The notes below the pieces were generated by a model. The model saw only the letters and a list, made by a program, of their open reading frames with translations, made no database searches and had not been told where the DNA came from. A program made the position numbers and the translations under genes. A stretch of DNA of 64,000 bases from Rhizomys pruinosus (lineage: Eukaryota > Chordata > Mammalia > Rodentia > Spalacidae), in assembly GCA_009823505.1 (NCBI GenBank), contig VZQC01006876.1, forward strand, positions 2,377,285 to 2,441,284. Direction: 5' to 3'. This document shows positions 1-11,926 of this stretch, in pieces; positions within the stretch are counted from its first letter, which is position 1, and each line of letters begins with the position of its first letter.

Positions 1-545
1 TGAGCATGACTTACATCCACACATGACTGACTCATCCCAAAGCCACTGCTACCTTTCAGCCTCTCCCAGCCTCCATTCCTAGGGCAAGGTGTCCACAACA
101 GCACAGGTTTGATCAACATACAGACAGAGAACTCAAGGTCGAGCACCCACTGACAAGGTACAAGAGAGTGTCTGCACAGCCTAGCACTGCTTGGCTGAGT
201 CTCCAGGTGGATGTGACGGGGGTAGAACAATACGGGGGGGGGGGGGCCTTCAGCTCCACTTCCACACACTCGTGGTGGTGACCAAGGCCTGCACATCACA
301 TTCTCTTCTGTATCACAGCTTGACCACAGACTACTCTCACTGTCTATCTTCCTCTGGGATTTCTCGGCTGCATCCTTATTACCTGACAGGTAGCAAGGAA
401 ACACAGCCAGAAAGGACGGACAAGAGATGCTGGGAGGAAGGATTGCTGTAGCCATGCAGAGCTGTCTCTAGATGTGGATCTAGAGAGGAGGAGAAGGCAG
501 GCACCGGGCGAAGGGCTGGGGGCGGAGCTGGATGCTTGGGTCTCT
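1..545. other. No gene seen; non-repeat sequence with a G13 run
   Basis: I recognise no exon, RNA gene or repeat here. A 13-base G run lies at 234-246. The short open frame across it is glycine-rich and has no protein-like composition. Confidence 0.5.
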
Positions 546-549
546 CACA

Positions 550-800
550 AATTCAAACACTGAATCCTGGGACTCAATATGATGGCATGAGAAGCGTTGC
601 CGTGAAGAAGTGAGCATGTCATGAGTGTGGTGTCCTTATGAAACAGAGTTCTTCTTTACCCGTCGCATCATGTGAGGACACAGTGGGAAGGAGCCATTTA
701 TGAACCAGAAAGTGGGCCCCAGCGCACAGCTTAACTTCCTTGATCTTGAACTTCTCCACCTCCAGAACTCTAACCAATGCTTTTAGTCGCAAAAAGCTCT
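550..800 (+). repeat. MLT1-like (ERVL-MaLR) LTR remnant
   Basis: The wording GGTGTCCTTATGAAA, then ACTTCCTTGATCTTGAACTT and CCTCCAGAACT, matches in order the remembered 3' half of MLT1-type LTRs. It is diverged and has lost its end. Class assignment is from memory. Confidence 0.5.
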
Positions 801-807
801 ACAATCT

Positions 808-985
808 AGGCCTGTAAATGGCTCAGTGGGTAGAGGTGCTTGCCACCAAGCCTGACAACCTGAGTTCCCCAGGACCTAAAAGTCAAAAGGAGAAATCCAA
901 GTCCTGAAAGTTGTTCTCTGACCCCCACAGGTATGCACATACACACAGACAGAGAGATGACGACAGTAAAAACATAAATAAAAAT
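808..985 (+). repeat. B3-type tRNA-derived SINE
   Basis: The element opens with AATGGCTCAGTGGGTAGAGG and GCTTGCCACCAAGCCTGACA, the tRNA-like head of rodent B3. It continues through TTCTCTGACCCCCACAGGTA to an A/T-rich tail with AATAAAAAT. Confidence 0.7.
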
Positions 986-989
986 GTAG

Positions 990-1845
<856 letters not shown>

Positions 1846-2144
1846 TCAGGTTTTAGGTAAATTAACCATCTTTGCAGTAGAGAACAGCAGCTGGCAACCA
1901 ACAGGAAAGGGCAGCTCTTTCATTCTTTACTATTGCTGGTCATAAAAGCACCATCATCCATTACACAAGGCTCACTGTTTAAATTCTCCTTCCTCTATGC
2001 CTCATCAACCATTTACACAGCAGCCTTCCTCAGTCTATGTCTCCCACAAATCCAAATATCTAATACCCTGCCCCTAGCTCAGCCCTCCCTTTAATCCAGA
2101 GCAGAAGTCTGCAAATGACAAAGAATTCAATTAAAAAGTAAATG

Positions 2145-2290
2145 AGCTGGGAGTGGTGGCACATGCCTTTAATGCCAGCATTGGGGCGGCAGATGGATCT
2201 CTGTGAGTTCAAGGCTGGCCTGGTCTACAAAATGAGCTCCAGGCCAGCTGGGGCTATAGGGAAACCCTGTCTCAAAAAGACAAAAATATC
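2145..2290 (+). repeat. B1 SINE
   Basis: Head GAGCTGGGAGTGGTGGCACA, middle GGATCTCTGTGAGTTCAAGG and 3' end GGGAAACCCTGTCTCAAAAA are all present in order. The segment 1792-2144 before it holds no gene I can recognise. Confidence 0.9.
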
Positions 2291-2436
2291 ACAATGATTT
2301 CAAAGCTTCACTTGGAAACAGAAACCAAACTACAGACTCAGTATCCCTGTTCCATAGTGATTTCCACTGAACTGAAACATTCCTTCAGGAAGCAGTGGTA
2401 CTTCCAACAGTACACAAGCAGTAAAGTTCATAAATA

Positions 2437-2720
2437 CGGTTGTGGTGGTTTGAATGAGTGTATCTCCCATAGGCTTCAAATATTCAGACATTTTGTCCCC
2501 AGTTGGTGGCGCTGTTTTGGGAGATCTTACAAGGTGTGGCCATCCTGGAGGAAGTATCTCACTGGGGGGCGGGTTTAGTGAGTTCAACAAGCCTTGCAGT
2601 CTCCAGTTGCTCTCTCTCGGCCCCCTGTGCTCATTGGAGATGTGAACCTTGGCTTTCTGCTCCAGCCCCAGCTACCATGCCTCCCACCACAATGGACTCT
2701 AAGCTCAAATGAACTCTCCC
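2437..2720 (+). repeat. Rodent LTR-like repeat, 5' part
   Basis: It starts TGTGGTGGTTTGAATGAGTG and contains CCCCAGTTGGTGGCGCTGTT, wording I know from an abundant rodent interspersed repeat whose class name I cannot recall with certainty. It is interrupted at 2720 by a minus-strand L1 and resumes at 4080 with the same 15 bases (TGAACTCTCCCTTTT), ending near 4163. Confidence 0.6.
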
Positions 2721-2724
2721 TTTT

Positions 2725-4079
2725 TTTTTTTAAACATTTTAAACAGGACAGTTTTTTATTATTTATTTTGGCTGACATATACAAATATAAAGTTGTAGAT
2801 ATTTATAGGGTCACATGATGTTTCATGCATATATACATTGTTTAAAACTTAAAACATGTCTAGGTTGTTAAACATGTATAATTTCTTTGTGGTTAAAAGT
2901 TCCACAGTTCTGAACAAAATTACACAGTTCTTTCTTTGAGGCTTTTGAAATGCATGCAATATCTCATCTATATTGATCCTACTGTAAAATCATACACCAA
3001 AGCATCATGCTGTATGTAACCATTGATCAGTTTCATCCACACATCCTTTCTTTTTTATTATTATGTTCAGATTTTTCTTTTAATTTTATATTACTCTAAA
3101 ATATAAATATATACCTTCTGCCCATGTACATTAATTACCATGCCTGAAAGTAGATGATAAGTTAATTCTAGGGCTCATTATAATATTCACATTATAACAT
3201 CACAGTTGCTTTCAGATAGAAAGAAATATGACAATAATATTGCTCAGCTTTTCTTTCAATTGGGGGATTTGGTGCTAACATCCACAAATTAGGGAAACCA
3301 TTCCCCATTTGTTTTTTGGGGACTGTGTTACTTCACTTAGCATAATGGCTTCAAGTTCCATCCATTTACCTGCAAATCTCATGATGTCAACTTTCTTTAC
3401 TGCTGCATAGAACTCCATTGTGTAGATGTACCACATTTTTGTTATCCAGTCCTCAGTTGAGGGGAACAAGACAGTTTTAAATGATTCTATATCTGTAACA
3501 GAAAATATACATAGGGTATCTTAAATATCTAACTATTATAAATATAGGTAAACACATTAATAGTCCTATTTACCTTTGTGGTAAGTATGTTAATCACTTA
3601 CCAAAATTATTTGATATTAGGTTTTTTTCTTCACATTTTTTTTCTCTTTTATTTGTTTCTTTTAAGGGATTCTACAATATAATAGTATAGTTGTTTTCAG
3701 ATAACATTGACGTTACTCAGTTTGCTGTACAATTAGGTAATTGGTGAATTTTTTTGAAGTGAGCCAAATTATTAAGTATAAGCCATGAATGTAACATTCA
3801 TGTAAAACCAATTTGCAAGTATCTATGTCCAAATTTTGAACAACCCAAGGTTCCCATAGTCCAGTTGGAGAAGCTTGTATGCACAAGCATGTTGATCAAC
3901 TAGGAGTCCAGTCTATATTGCTGCAGTCTCACGCTTCACCCCAATCTCTCCACAGCCCTTACATTCTACCACGCCTCCTCTTCCCCAAGTTGTTCCCTAG
4001 GCTTTGGGAAAGGGGCACAAGTAGGTGAGAAGCAAAACCATCTATTTTCTCTGGAGATGTCATTTTGGACTCTGGTCTG
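2725..4079 (-). mobile_element. 5'-truncated L1 inserted into the LTR-like repeat
   Basis: A T-run at 2721-2731 is the poly(A) tail of a minus-strand element. The ORF2 C-terminus follows further in (3275-3469). The target duplication TGAACTCTCCCTTTT is at 2710-2724 and 4080-4094. The portion 3480-4079 is A/T-rich and I could not align it to L1 by eye, so the 5' end may be rearranged or inverted. Confidence 0.82.
3275..3469 (-). pseudogene. L1 ORF2 C-terminal fragment
   Basis: The translation contains TKMWYIYTMEFYAAVKK, then MRFAGKWMELE and IMLSEVTQSPKNK. This is the characteristic end of rodent L1 ORF2, the C-terminal segment downstream of the reverse transcriptase domain. About 64 residues stay open to a stop at 3275. 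The endonuclease and reverse transcriptase parts are absent, so this is a dead fragment. Confidence 0.88.
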
Positions 4080-4103
4080 TGAACTCTCCCTTTTATGAGT
4101 TCC

Positions 4104-4160
4104 CTTTTCTGTTGCTGTGATAAAACCACCATGAGTGGTTTTATCACAGCAACAGAAAAG
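4104..4160. repeat. Perfect 26-bp inverted repeat, 5-nt spacer
   Basis: Positions 4104-4129 are the exact reverse complement of 4135-4160, with CATGA between. The right arm is the normal 3' end of the LTR-like repeat (TTATCACAGCAACAGAAAAG). The left arm is an inverted extra copy of it. Confidence 0.95.
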
Positions 4161-4163
4161 TGA

Positions 4164-4526
4164 CTAATACAACTGGAAAGCTCAAACATGCAACATTCAA
4201 CAGCATCTCAACTAAAAGGTTATACAAGCAGCAAACTGGTGGGGGTGGAGACTCTGACCAGCCAAGAAGAGGAGAGAATATTCTCCAACCTGTATGCCCT
4301 CATACAAGTCATCAGTTGCATCTTTCATTAGTCATTATCCATGTTCTGGTGGGCTGTTCAATGATGTAATTGCTTCTAAACCATACTTATGTAAGTAACA
4401 CAAATAAAATCATTTATACAGTAAAAAAAAAAAAGACAAAAATAAATAAATATTAAATGAATCCCTGAGTCAGTAAGAAAGATGCTTGAAACCAGGACCC
4501 CAAAATAGGGATCCCTGCCAGTTACC
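4164..4526. other. No gene seen; ends in an A-run
   Basis: Unrecognised sequence that closes with AATAAAATC and an A12 run at 4423-4434, then ATAAATAAAT. This suggests the 3' end of an old plus-strand retroposon, but I cannot name it. Confidence 0.4.
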
Positions 4527-4660
4527 ATGGGGAGGAGGAGAGGGAGAGGAAGAGGGAGATGGAGGGGGAGACAGAGGAGGGAGGGAGGGGAGAAGGAAGG
4601 AAGGGAGAAAGAGAGAAAGAGAGAGAATGAAAGGGGGAAAGAGAGGAAAATGTGTGAGCC
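4527..4660 (+). repeat. Polypurine (GGA/GAA) tract
   Basis: About 130 nt almost entirely of A and G on the plus strand, built of GGA, GAGG, GGAA and GAAA units. Open frames through it on either strand read as low-complexity Lys/Arg/Glu/Gly or Leu/Ser/Pro and are not genes. Confidence 0.9.
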
Positions 4661-5057
4661 ATCACGCATGGAGCCTGTCTTGGGAAAGCTGACTCCAGAT
4701 GGCGTTTATCAGGGAATTTGGTGAGCAGAAGTTCCAGTGTTTATTGTAAGGAGGCAAAAGATCCTTTATCACTGTTTATTGGTCATTCCTGACACATCAA
4801 TGACCAATGTGTATTTCATCATTTTGTTGGACGGATATTAATGTAAAAACAAATCACTCTTCAAGGACTAAGGACCTGCCTCTGTCTAAGGCTTTCAGTG
4901 AAAACTTAAAATCAGTAATAAATTTTTTTCCAAGCATTTCTATCCATCATAAACCATAGAGCAGGACAGCTGATGTTCATCATTTGATTTAGAGCTTGTA
5001 GGGAATTGAAAGAAAATTATTGCTCAACCCCCTACCCCCCCCATCAAAAACTGCTTA

Positions 5058-5125
5058 TTTGGGGTCTGTGGATGGAGCTCGCTGATAGAGCACTTGCCTA
5101 GCAACCCCAACACTAACAAAAATGC
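5058..5125 (+). repeat. ID-type SINE remnant
   Basis: GGATGGAGCTCGCTGATAGA followed by GCACTTGCCTAGCAA is the tRNA-like core of an ID element. The 3' part is degraded. The preceding 4661-5057 holds no gene I can see. Confidence 0.6.
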
Positions 5126-5149
5126 ATTTGTTTCTTTTTGCTTTTCAAT

Positions 5150-5345
5150 TACCTCACCACGCTAGTAAGAATGGCTAACATTTATTGGAAAAGTCCTTCA
5201 TGTCATGCACTGTGCTGTCCCTTTTTCCATGGAGTATCTGTGTCCACAGATCTATACCCTAAGTTGTCATTTGTCATGAGGAAGTCCCAGTGCAACAGGA
5301 TGCAGAGGTTCATCCATTGTCTCAGGGCTGTTCCAGGAGGTAAGA
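5150..5345 (+). repeat. Possible MIR
   Basis: GGCTAACATTTATTGG, then GCACTGTGCTGTCC, then ATGAGGAAGTCCCAGTG follow the order of MIR landmarks, but with weak identity. The open frame overlapping this segment has no domain I recognise. Confidence 0.35.
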
Positions 5346-5634
5346 GCCCCATCACCAGCCTGACTGGGTGTCCCCAGCCTCCTGGAGTTCACAGTCCAGG
5401 TGCAGGGTTATTTTGCACCTCAGAAGAAGGAGTGCACCCGTCATTCCATCTGGAGAGGTTAGATCACAGTTCACAGCAAAATTACCCATATGACAGGCTC
5501 CACCAGTTTAACCAACAGCTGGCTTCTTAAACATGGAAAAAAAGTGCCATTGTTTCTAGCAATATAACAAGGAAACAGGAAGATTGACTTGAACTGGCAA
5601 TTTTCTAAATAGTCTTGATTAGAACATAGAATCT

Positions 5635-5818
5635 GGGCCAGCAAATACTTTAATCCCAGCACTGTAGAGGCAGAGGCAGAGGCAGGTAGATCTCTGGGAG
5701 TTCAAGGCCAGCCTGGTCAACATAGAGATTTCCAGGCTATAGAGTGAGACCTTTTCTCGGGAAGGAAGGAAGGAAGGAAGGAAGGAAGGAAGGAAGGAAG
5801 GAAGGAAGGGAGGGAGGG
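5635..5818 (+). repeat. B1 SINE with (GGAA)n tail running into the gap
   Basis: The B1 body covers 5635-5757 with a doubled GAGGCA unit. The GGAA repeat tail (5758-5818) runs into unresolved bases. Confidence 0.85.
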
Positions 5819-6433
5819 NNNNNNNNNNNNNNNNNNNNNNNNNNNNNNNNNNNNNNNNNNNNNNNNNNNNNNNNNNNNNNNNNNNNNNNNNNNNNNNNNN
5901 NNNNNNNNNNNNNNNNNNNNNNNNNNNNNNNNNNNNNNNNNNNNNNNNNNNNNNNNNNNNNNNNNNNNNNNNNNNNNNNNNNNNNNNNNNNNNNNNNNNN
6001 NNNNNNNNNNNNNNNNNNNNNNNNNNNNNNNNNNNNNNNNNNNNNNNNNNNNNNNNNNNNNNNNNNNNNNNNNNNNNNNNNNNNNNNNNNNNNNNNNNNN
6101 NNNNNNNNNNNNNNNNNNNNNNNNNNNNNNNNNNNNNNNNNNNNNNNNNNNNNNNNNNNNNNNNNNNNNNNNNNNNNNNNNNNNNNNNNNNNNNNNNNNN
6201 NNNNNNNNNNNNNNNNNNNNNNNNNNNNNNNNNNNNNNNNNNNNNNNNNNNNNNNNNNNNNNNNNNNNNNNNNNNNNNNNNNNNNNNNNNNNNNNNNNNN
6301 NNNNNNNNNNNNNNNNNNNNNNNNNNNNNNNNNNNNNNNNNNNNNNNNNNNNNNNNNNNNNNNNNNNNNNNNNNNNNNNNNNNNNNNNNNNNNNNNNNNN
6401 NNNNNNNNNNNNNNNNNNNNNNNNNNNNNNNNN
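5819..6433. other. Assembly gap (615 N)
   Basis: Unbroken N from 5819 to 6433. Left flank is a GGAA microsatellite, right flank starts inside a B1. The long open frames reported across it are artefacts of translating N. Confidence 1.
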
Positions 6434-6537
6434 TCTTCGAGTTCAAGGCCAGCTTGGTCTACATAGTGAGTTCCAGGCCATCTGGGGTTACAGGGAGACC
6501 CTGTCTCAAAAAGACCAAAATAAAAAAAAAAAAAAAG
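6434..6537 (+). repeat. B1 SINE 3' part, 5' end lost in the gap
   Basis: It begins at GAGTTCAAGGCCAGCTTGGT and ends GAGACCCTGTCTCAAAAAGA plus A-run. The 5' half lies in the N stretch. Confidence 0.85.
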
Positions 6538-6603
6538 GAAAAGAAATATATAGACAACCAGATCTTAACCATTATTTTTAGGCATCCACTTTGGAAATTT
6601 TTA

Positions 6604-6842
6604 TTATTTATTTATTTAATTTTTTTGTATGTGTATGAATGTACCGTCTGCATGTAGGTCTGTGCACCCGTGTCGTGCGATGCCATGGAGGTAGAAGAGG
6701 GTCTCGGATTCCCCTGGAACTGGAGTTCTCCTGGAATTGGAGTTATAGACGGTTCTCAGCCACCATGCGGGTGCTGGGGATTGAACCGGGGTCCTCTGCA
6801 AGAGCAGTTGGTGCTCTTAACCGCTAGGCTATCTCTCCAGCC
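6604..6842 (-). repeat. B2 SINE with 18-bp target duplication
   Basis: On the minus strand it is a full B2: GGCTGGAGAGATAGCCTAGC head, B-box-like region, GAACCCC..CTGCATGCAGACGG region and A/T tail. CCACTTTGGAAATTTTTA flanks it (6586-6603 and 6843-6860). Confidence 0.93.
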
Positions 6843-6885
6843 CCACTTTGGAAATTTTTAAAAAACATTTTTTAAAACATTAACT

Positions 6886-7046
6886 AGCCGGGTGTGATGG
6901 CACATGCATTTAATCCCAGTACTCGGGAGGCAGAGGCAGTCAGATCTCTATGAGTTCAAGACCAGCCTGGTCTACAGAGTGAGTTCTAGGCCAGCGGGGG
7001 CTACAGGGAGACCCTGTCTCAAAAAGACCAAAAAAAAAAAAAAAAA
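6886..7046 (+). repeat. B1 SINE
   Basis: Full-length copy from AGCCGGGTGTGATGGCACAT to GAGACCCTGTCTCAAAAAGA and an A17 tail. TTAACTA occurs on both sides, consistent with a short target duplication. Confidence 0.92.
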
Positions 7047-7411
7047 TTTAACTAATGTTGAACTAAAATCGGGGAGATACTTTCTCTTTGTTCTCGTTCA
7101 TTCTAAAACAGAATTATAGCAGTAGCTAAATAATCAAGGCACAAAAACCCATCTGGCATCACACCAACCTTAGCAAATATGTTGCTATTTTCTTCCCCTC
7201 CAAATGCACATATAATTTCATACATCTGCAGCCATATATTTTGTATTTCCAAGCCAAGGGAGAAAATGTGACTTCTGCTTGTGTCAGTTATTAAAAAGAT
7301 TTGTTTATTCTTTCTCTGTCCAGCAACACCTACTGGCTGGGTATTTAGGCACCTAATATTCTTTCTCAACATTGATATTTGCATATGTCTTTAACTTTCT
7401 CAAATTTATAG

Positions 7412-7485
7412 CATTGGGGATGTAGAGCACATAACTAGAATGCACAAATTCCTGGGTTTAATCTCCAATTCCAAAAACCAGTGCT
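7412..7485 (+). repeat. ID-like SINE remnant
   Basis: GCATTGGGGATGTAGAGCAC then GGGTTTAATCTCCAATTCC matches a diverged ID core. The stretch 7047-7411 before it shows nothing recognisable. Confidence 0.5.
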
Positions 7486-7489
7486 TTTG

Positions 7490-8640
7490 TGTCCACCATC
7501 TCATTTCATTCTTACCAGTAGCTTAATGTAGTAAGAATGTTTTCAGAAAGACGGGAAATAAGGAGCTGTGCTGGGGCTCACAGAAATCAGTATGCTTTTT
7601 CTCTGAAGCAGTAGATTATGGCAGTCTGCAATCCCATTCACTGGAAAAGCAGCCAGAGAGGATAGGCAAATAAATGAGCATGCTAGAGTCCCAATAAAAC
7701 TTTATTTGTGGGCACTGAAATCTGAAGTAAGATAATTCTCATGAATCATAAAATGGGACTTTGCTTTTATTTTTTTTTTTTCCAACTGTTTAGAGATGTA
7801 AAAGCCACACTTAGCTTGTGACAGGATTGGCCCACACTGGACAATGGTTTGCCAAGCCCTCCCCCACCCCCAGTCTTTCACACAGAGTCCTGAATTAGAA
7901 AGGACCATTAAAGGACTCTGACTTAATTGCCTCCGCTTTCGTGGACGGAATCCAACGTCTCCAGAAGTTTGGTCACTTTGCTGTAGTCTACTGGGACCCG
8001 CACCCTGACCCTGAAGTTCAGTGCACTTTGCACCAAAAGGCTCTGCTTAAAATAAAAGCAAATGAGATGCCAATTAAAGAGATAACTGTAAAAACTGCCC
8101 GGCATTCCGCCCAAGACGGGAACAGCCGGTGCTGCAGCTCAGCTCTTTGCCTCCTCTGCAGGCAGCTCTTGGCTCACTTTCAGAATGCTTGAGAAACGGT
8201 AACTGGTTAGGCAGAGTTTGTTCCAAGCAATAACCAGGGTGACTTTTGCTCCACTACTTCCTGGCAACTCTGGCAGTTTAACTCCTCTCCTGCCTGAGCC
8301 ATGAAATCAGAAGAAAAGGAAATCAGTCTTTGCCACTTAAATGCTTAGTTTCACTTTTTACATCAGCTTCACTAATCGCCATCAGGCGGTAGATTCTAAG
8401 AAAACGCTTTGATGCATTTTTATTGCAAGAAGATCGTGGCTCTCTCCTTCCTCTGTGTCCTTCAGTTCCATGATTCCCTTGCCTCTTTCTCCTTTTTGTG
8501 TTGCTTCACCAGGCAGAGGTGGCAGAGCAACTGCCCAGAAGCCACAGCCCAGAGGAAAGGCATAGGATACCCTCACAAGGGCCACGCTACAAGCTGGAGT
8601 ACTGAGCTTATCTCTGTGTGGAGGAGCAGGGACTCCGATT
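7490..8640. other. Repeat-poor block, no gene identified
   Basis: No SINE or L1 is visible. Positions about 7920-8210 are less A/T-rich and keep several CpGs. Open frames here (for example the 67- and 83-residue ones) show no domain I recognise. It could hold a conserved non-coding element, but nothing in the window alone decides that. Confidence 0.4.
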
Positions 8641-8905
8641 GTCTGAATGTGTCTGTGTGTGTGCCTGTGTGTTTGTGTGTATATATGCCTGTGTGTGTGT
8701 ATCTGGGTATGTGTTTATGTGTATGTGTGTACGTTTGTGTGTGTGTGTGTCTGTGTATGTGTGTGTCTGTGTATGTGTGTGTGCCTCTGTGCCTGTGTGT
8801 ATATATGCGTGTGTGTGTGTGTGTGTATGTATGGTTGTATGTGTCTGTGTATCTGTGTATGTGTGTTGCTGTGTGTGCGTGCGCATGTGTAGGTGCATGC
8901 GCACT
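8641..8905 (+). repeat. TG-rich imperfect microsatellite
   Basis: Interrupted (TG)n with CTGTGTATG-type variant units over about 265 nt. The Cys/Val-rich plus-strand and Thr/His-rich minus-strand open frames are translations of this tract. Confidence 0.95.
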
Positions 8906-10205
8906 CGTGAATCTCCATCCATTCATCCATCTGTGCATCAATACACTTGCACACATGCAGAGAAAGGGAGAGGAAGCAAACTCCTGTGGAATGGGGGAAC
9001 AGAAAAGCCAGGCAGACCAGACAGTAAAGCAAGCTAAGCCTAAGCCTGTCTTGCCCTTGGGGCAGAAAGAACATCTGCACACTCTTCCTTCTTCTCTGAA
9101 CTGCTTTTTCCATTAGACAGTGGCTGTCTCTGCCACTCTGGTCTGCAACCCTAAGTCAACATCCCAACAGGAGACGTGGGGGATTTGCAGCCCTCACCCC
9201 AAAGCCCTCCTTTGTGCTCCTCTTGTCTCGTCTCCACAGCAGTCCAGGGTAGGACTTGGGCTAGATCCGTGGTGAGCACTGGCTGGCCTCCCCTTCTGGC
9301 CTAGGAGCTTGAGCACTCGGTTCAGGAAGCACATGTCCTTGGCCCGTCGACGGATGCCAGGTCCTAGCAAAATGCCTGGCATGCTGCAGCAGAAACCTTG
9401 CTAAGTGAGGCTGAGTGAGTGACAAAAGTGGCTGCAGAAACGGAGGCTGGTCCCACATTTCTTAGCAAACATTTGGAGTCAGTCATTTAAAGCTGCCCTG
9501 GTAGCGCGTACTAGAGCCAGTTCCACTTTGATTTCCAGTGGGGTGGGAGCAGCAAGAGCTGCAGGGCTTGAATGAAAAACGAACCAGAACCTTCTGGGGA
9601 TGGAGGGGCAAAGGGTGCTGTTTAACTATTGTCAACATTGAAGTGGAAATGCTGAGCTGAACTGTCCCCAGATCCTAAGACTTCCCTGAGATGGGTCAGT
9701 ACGGAGTATTGCAGAGACCTGGATTCATCAGTACCATCTTTGACGGGACTTTCAAAGTGTCCAGAATGAAGTAAGAAGCGAACTGGAAAATCTAAGAACT
9801 GGGCCCACAGGGTGCCATCCTGCTTGCTTTAAGCTTTTAACCCCTAAAATGGACGACAGTACCATCTTTCCCTTACCTAATCTCCTGATTTGAAATACAT
9901 GGATTGGCGCACTAGTACTGGTGCTTGATTTGGGCATTTTATCACATTACTTTCAGCATTTACTGAGCATCTACTCTGTGGCAGACAAAGAACACATACG
10001 TTGTAAGTGACACAATATGGTTGGAATAATTGGGTATTTTTGCTTTGTGTGGAAGTTGGGAAATCACCACAATGTGAGGTTTTAATGGGATCTTAAAGAC
10101 TGAATAGGAAGCAATGAAGAAGGGCAGAAGGAAGGAGAACCTAGGATGAGGGACTGTGTGGACCCACTAGACTGACCCCAGGCTAACATGATGTTTATTA
10201 TTTAG
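8906..10205. other. No gene seen; repeat-poor
   Basis: About 1.3 kb without a recognisable SINE. A stretch near 9945-10010 (TTTACTGAGCATCTACTCTG) faintly resembles a MIR start. No splice-flanked frame stands out. Confidence 0.4.
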
Positions 10206-10209
10206 AGAA

Positions 10210-10720
10210 GTACAAGTACAGTGTCCCTGGGTACCCAAGTGGCATTGGTTCCAAGACAGCCTCAGATATCAAAATCTGTAAAGCTCAAGTCCTTCACAAA
10301 GTGGTGCAGTGTATGCATGTGACCACACCCATTCTCCCCCATCCAAGCCATTACTAGAAACTATAATACCTAATATAATGGAAAGTCCCATCAATAGTCA
10401 CTATGTTTTTTAATATTTTATTCTTTTTTATTTTATGTGTATTGACTGCATGTGTATATACGTACCAGAGTCATGCAATGCTCATAGAAGTCAGAAGGTG
10501 TCAAATCCCCTGTAACCGGATTTATAGATGGTTGTTAGCTGCCACGTGGGTGGTGGGAATCGAACCCAGGTCCTCTGCAAGAACAGCCAGTGCTCTTGAT
10601 CATTGAGCCATCTCTCCAGCTCCTTGTTGTGTTTTATTATTTAGAGAATAACATGAAAATAAAGTTTCTACATGCTTAGTACATACACTTTTTTCCTGAA
10701 TATTGCACTTTCAAACCACA
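10210..10720 (-). mobile_element. Tigger-like DNA transposon remnant, split by a B2
   Basis: TGGTTCCAAGACAGCCTCAG, then CAAAATCTG, AAGTCCTTCA and ATAATACCTAATATAATGG follow a TcMar-Tigger MITE read in reverse. It resumes after the B2 as TTATTATTTAGAGAATAACA. Same family as the copies at 32487 and 36147. Family name is from memory. Confidence 0.7.
10405..10622 (-). repeat. B2/B3-type SINE inside the Tigger-like copy
   Basis: Minus-strand copy ending in the B2 head (ATCTCTCCAGCTCC at its right edge) with GAATCGAACCCAGGTCCTCT inside. It is more diverged than the young B2 copies. Confidence 0.85.
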
Positions 10721-11926
10721 GTTAGTTAAATTTGCAAACAAACGAGGAGCAAAGGCCAGCAGCTGATGGTACAGGTGGGCTTAGGTGAGGCTAACTGACA
10801 GAAAGAGTGACAAGTGGAAAAGAAAAGCAGCCTCTGTACCCCTGATGCCCCAAAGACAAGCCCTAGAATGTAACCACAAACTTGAGAAAGGAATAAAAGG
10901 ACAGGGTGAAAAAACAAACAAACAAATAAAACTGGAGCTGAAATTCTAATGTCAAGGATGTAACTTCCCTCCAGGGTCCTTACTGTCACAGAAGGAGCAG
11001 GGCTGGGGCCCAAAAGAAAGCCACCAAGAATTCACCAGCTTTCCCCCGAGGAACACTGGGAGAGGAAGTGGGCTTCCATTGGGTAAGAAAAGAGCTGGGT
11101 AGCAGACTGTGAACACAACAGGGTGGCAAGTGACATGTGTCCCCAGACAAACACCTATACCTTTCCAGAGTGCAAGCTTCCATGTTTTATAGGACTGTAA
11201 GTCACAAGGGTCCTACTGAGGTAGGACACAGCTGTGCCAGGGCACAGCTCCCTGGCAGCTCACATGGAAAGAGCCAACTTGGTCACAAGCAGGAGACTTG
11301 AAGTGGTGAGAACTAAGGTCTTGCTTCTCTTATGACCTCTGATGTGGGGTAGCTAGTGACGCCGTCTCACCACCATCTGCATCGTAACCCTTCATGGCTT
11401 TCAAAACATTCCACATTTGCTCACGTGGACCAGGCTCTTGGAGCAGATGGGGAGGGGCAGGTCTTGCTGTAATAACTGCTCCCTCAGAGTGTGCTGGAAG
11501 GAGAACCCAGGCTAGGAGGTACGGCACAATGACACAACTGCCTATGAAAGAAAAGCCCATTCATGGCTGACAGGTGTGTGATATTTGCAACTCGGCCGTT
11601 TGTGAACAACAGGCATCCAAGGCACTCTTACTTGTCCATTGAAAGAAAAAAAAAAAGAAAAACAAAGAAATTCCACAAGTCTTATCAAAACCATACACAG
11701 ACTGTAGTTATTAGGATAATAAGGATTTACTTTGCATTTAGTTCTGAAACGAAATAGTAGATTCCATATCGCAGTTACATAAGCAATAGTTTCAGCTGTT
11801 TTTAGAACTGCATCACCATACAGCATGTTAAGTTTTGAATGAAAAAGAATAATGCCGAATTCAGTCAACAGGCTTCTCCCCAAAGCCAATCACTGGTAAA
11901 GGACCTTGGTCAGAAGAGTACACCGT
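10721..11926. other. No gene seen; repeat-poor
   Basis: About 1.2 kb without a recognised mobile element apart from short A-rich runs (10905-10930, 11645-11670). The open frames of 95 and 115 residues on the minus strand have no recognisable domain and no convincing splice context. Confidence 0.4.

Noticed and set aside
5619..6466. Frames of 240 and 275 residues
   Set aside because: Mostly translated N from the assembly gap plus GGAA repeats.
8573..9116. Cys/Val-rich plus-strand frames and Thr/His-rich minus-strand frames of 130-235 residues
   Set aside because: They translate the (TG)n tract in several phases and both strands and show no domain outside it.
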